22,056 nt of DNA from an uncultured Actinomycetes bacterium (GTDB lineage Bacteria; Actinomycetota; Actinomycetes; Nanopelagicales; Nanopelagicaceae): the NCBI GenBank assembly GCA_903845465.1, contig CAIMXQ010000017.1:1-22056 (forward strand). Reading direction: 5' to 3'. The notes beneath the pieces were generated by a model. It was not told the origin of the DNA. It searched no databases and saw nothing but the letters and a program-made list of their open reading frames with translations. Of this stretch, positions 20,632 through 22,056 are shown piece after piece (position 1 is the first letter of the stretch; every line of letters starts with the position of its first letter). The translations under genes were made by a program, and so were the position numbers.

Positions 20632-22056
20632 ATGGCTACCAAACGCGGTATCCAGTACATACCTGCAATAGATGGGCTGCGCGCACTCGCAGTTATCGCC
20701 GTTATGTTCTACCACCTCGGGTTTTCTTGGATCCCAGGTGGATTTCTCGGCGTTGATCTCTTCTTCGTCATTTCGGGCTATGTCATTACTCGATTGCTGC
20801 TTGATTCAATCGCGCAAAGTGGAGGTTTAGACCTTCGCGGTTTCTATATCGCTCGCACGCGCAGATTGCTTCCAGCTCTCATCTTTATGCTGGTCTCGAC
20901 CATTATCGCCATTGGTATCTGGGCTCCAGATACGGTCAAACGACTTCTCACAGACACTCCATTCTCGCTGACAGGAACAATGAATTGGTGGCTCGTTGCC
21001 CATCATCAGGATTACTTTGAAAGTATCGGTAGGCCACCTCTTCTCCAACACACATGGTCACTTGCTGTCGAAGTTCAGTTCTACTTAATCTGGCCACTGA
21101 TTCTCTACTTCATTCTCAAGCGCTTAGGTAAGAAAGTCATTCCGGCCGCATCACTCATTATTGCAGCAGCATCTGGAGTCACACTCTTACTAGTCTCATT
21201 CTCACTGGATGCATCAAATGCCTCCAAGGTCAGCCACGTCTACTTTGGGACTGATACACATAGCATCGGGCTATTCCTAGGCGCAGCACTTGCCGTCAGT
21301 TGGATTCCACAGAACTTTAAAATCAATGTAACTAAGCAGGCACAGAACTTTATCGATGGCGTTGGTGTATTTGGCTTCATTGGAATTCTCGCCTGCTTCC
21401 TCTTTATCGATGAAACACAACCAACTCTCTACAAAATTGCATTCCCGCTTGCAGGATTATTTGGCGCAGCAATTATTATGTCTGTTGTTCACCCTGCTTC
21501 ACGATTTGCTCCTGTATTACAGAATCCCGTATTGCTCTGGATTGGCGAACGTTCTTACGCAATCTATTTATGGCACTGGGTTATCTTCCAAGTAACAAGA
21601 CCATCTCTGGATCTTGCTGGACAACAATGGGCTCTCTATGCACTTCGCATATTGATTGTCTTTGCGCTCAGCGATATCTCGCTTCGCTACATTGAACTTC
21701 CAATCCGCCGTGGAGTATTTCAATACTGGCTCAAAGGACTCAAATATCGCACTAAAAAGGATCGTAATCTCCAGACCCGTGCCTTTACCGCGCTGGTAGT
21801 AGTTCTCATGGCCATCGGTTCACTCGTTAGCGTTCGCGCAATACATATTTCACGGCAGCAGAGAATTAGACTAGAAGCATCACTCAGCGCTAAACCATCA
21901 GAGATTAAGACCGCAACAACAGGTGGGTTATGGGTAACTGGCGACTCTGTCATTCTAGGAATTCGATCAGTACTCGGTGAAAACCATTCGATTGCACTTA
22001 TAAATGCGCGAATTGGAAGGCAGGCTCCTGAACTCCTCGATGTGATGGTTCATGAC
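20632..22056 (+). CDS. OafA/YrhL-type membrane acyltransferase with C-terminal SGNH domain (3' partial)
   Basis: 475 codons are open from the ATG at 20632 to the window end with no stop. The N-terminal part (residues about 1-375) is an acyltransferase-3 membrane domain with about ten hydrophobic segments. It opens with IPAIDGLRALAVIAVMFYHL (His28), then GVDLFFVISGY (40-50), the basic RTRRLLPA (75-82) and TWSLAVEVQFYLIWP. After a last membrane segment (about 386-404) and a linker, an SGNH/GDSL-type domain begins with VTGDSVILGI, with Ser439 as the expected nucleophile. Such fusions O-acetylate cell-wall or surface polysaccharides: the membrane domain passes the acyl group across and the SGNH domain transfers it outside. 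It starts 5 nt after the coiled-coil gene, so they are probably co-transcribed. The acceptor is unknown; the rest of the SGNH domain is missing. Confidence 0.92.
   Translation, partial: MATKRGIQYIPAIDGLRALAVIAVMFYHLGFSWIPGGFLGVDLFFVISGYVITRLLLDSIAQSGGLDLRGFYIARTRRLLPALIFMLVSTIIAIGIWAPDTVKRLLTDTPFSLTGTMNWWLVAHHQDYFESIGRPPLLQHTWSLAVEVQFYLIWPLILYFILKRLGKKVIPAASLIIAAASGVTLLLVSFSLDASNASKVSHVYFGTDTHSIGLFLGAALAVSWIPQNFKINVTKQAQNFIDGVGVFGFIGILACFLFIDETQPTLYKIAFPLAGLFGAAIIMSVVHPASRFAPVLQNPVLLWIGERSYAIYLWHWVIFQVTRPSLDLAGQQWALYALRILIVFALSDISLRYIELPIRRGVFQYWLKGLKYRTKKDRNLQTRAFTALVVVLMAIGSLVSVRAIHISRQQRIRLEASLSAKPSEIKTATTGGLWVTGDSVILGIRSVLGENHSIALINARIGRQAPELLDVMVHD

Noticed and set aside
1..22056. CRISPR arrays, insertion sequences, integrases or prophage genes
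   Set aside because: No spaced direct repeats, transposase or integrase motifs, or phage genes were seen; gene order is the expected chromosomal one for the left half.

Overview
The window looks like chromosome from a small-genome actinobacterium, most likely a freshwater ultramicrobacterium of the acI / Nanopelagicales type. Three things suggest this. First, the minus-strand gene order argS-lysA-hom-thrC-thrB-rho-rpmE-prfA-prmC-(sua5) is the classic actinobacterial island, seen for example in Mycobacterium tuberculosis. Second, there is an actinorhodopsin-type proton-pump gene next to a xylose-type sugar importer. Third, a SAM-IV-class riboswitch, a mainly actinobacterial class, precedes metY. 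Base composition is moderate rather than high GC (judged by eye). The lineage is inference; no 16S or other phylogenetic marker is present.

Left part (1-11096, all minus strand): read in transcription order, argS, lysA, hom, thrC and thrB form a tight five-gene operon (gaps from -1 to 15 nt) for arginyl-tRNA charging and the lysine and threonine branches of the aspartate family. rho follows after a 144-nt leader, with its own terminator. An unrecognised secreted Ala-rich protein comes next, inserted between rho and rpmE relative to the usual order, then rpmE with a terminator. Last come prfA, prmC and the first 25 codons of a gene that by position should be the Sua5/YwlC tRNA-modification enzyme.

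Middle (11097-16534, plus strand): a divergent spacer leads to a XylF-like binding protein. A strong intergenic hairpin (probable attenuator) separates it from a single-domain ABC ATPase and a XylH-like permease. A tRNA-Leu(UAG) with its own recognisable promoter follows, then a 110-aa helix-hairpin-helix protein resembling the RNA polymerase alpha C-terminal domain, then a SAM-IV riboswitch controlling metY (sulfhydrylation route to methionine).

Right part (16535-22056): a small putative membrane ORF and the rhodopsin gene lie on the minus strand. Divergently on the plus strand are an MFS transporter, a hemolysin-III/PAQR-like membrane protein, a coiled-coil protein with a histone-H1-like Lys/Ala tail, and an OafA-type acyltransferase fused to an SGNH domain that runs off the window end.

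Three starts (argS, MFS, hlyIII) show a TANNNT box exactly six nucleotides before the start codon, which suggests leaderless transcripts. No CRISPR array, insertion sequence, rRNA or clear transfer signature was found. No stretch longer than about 300 bases lacks a gene. I found no convincing wholly new system. The most interesting leads are the unanchored-looking sugar-binding protein with a half-size ATPase, the free-standing alpha-CTD-like protein, the Ala-rich secreted protein, and the H1-tailed coiled-coil protein.
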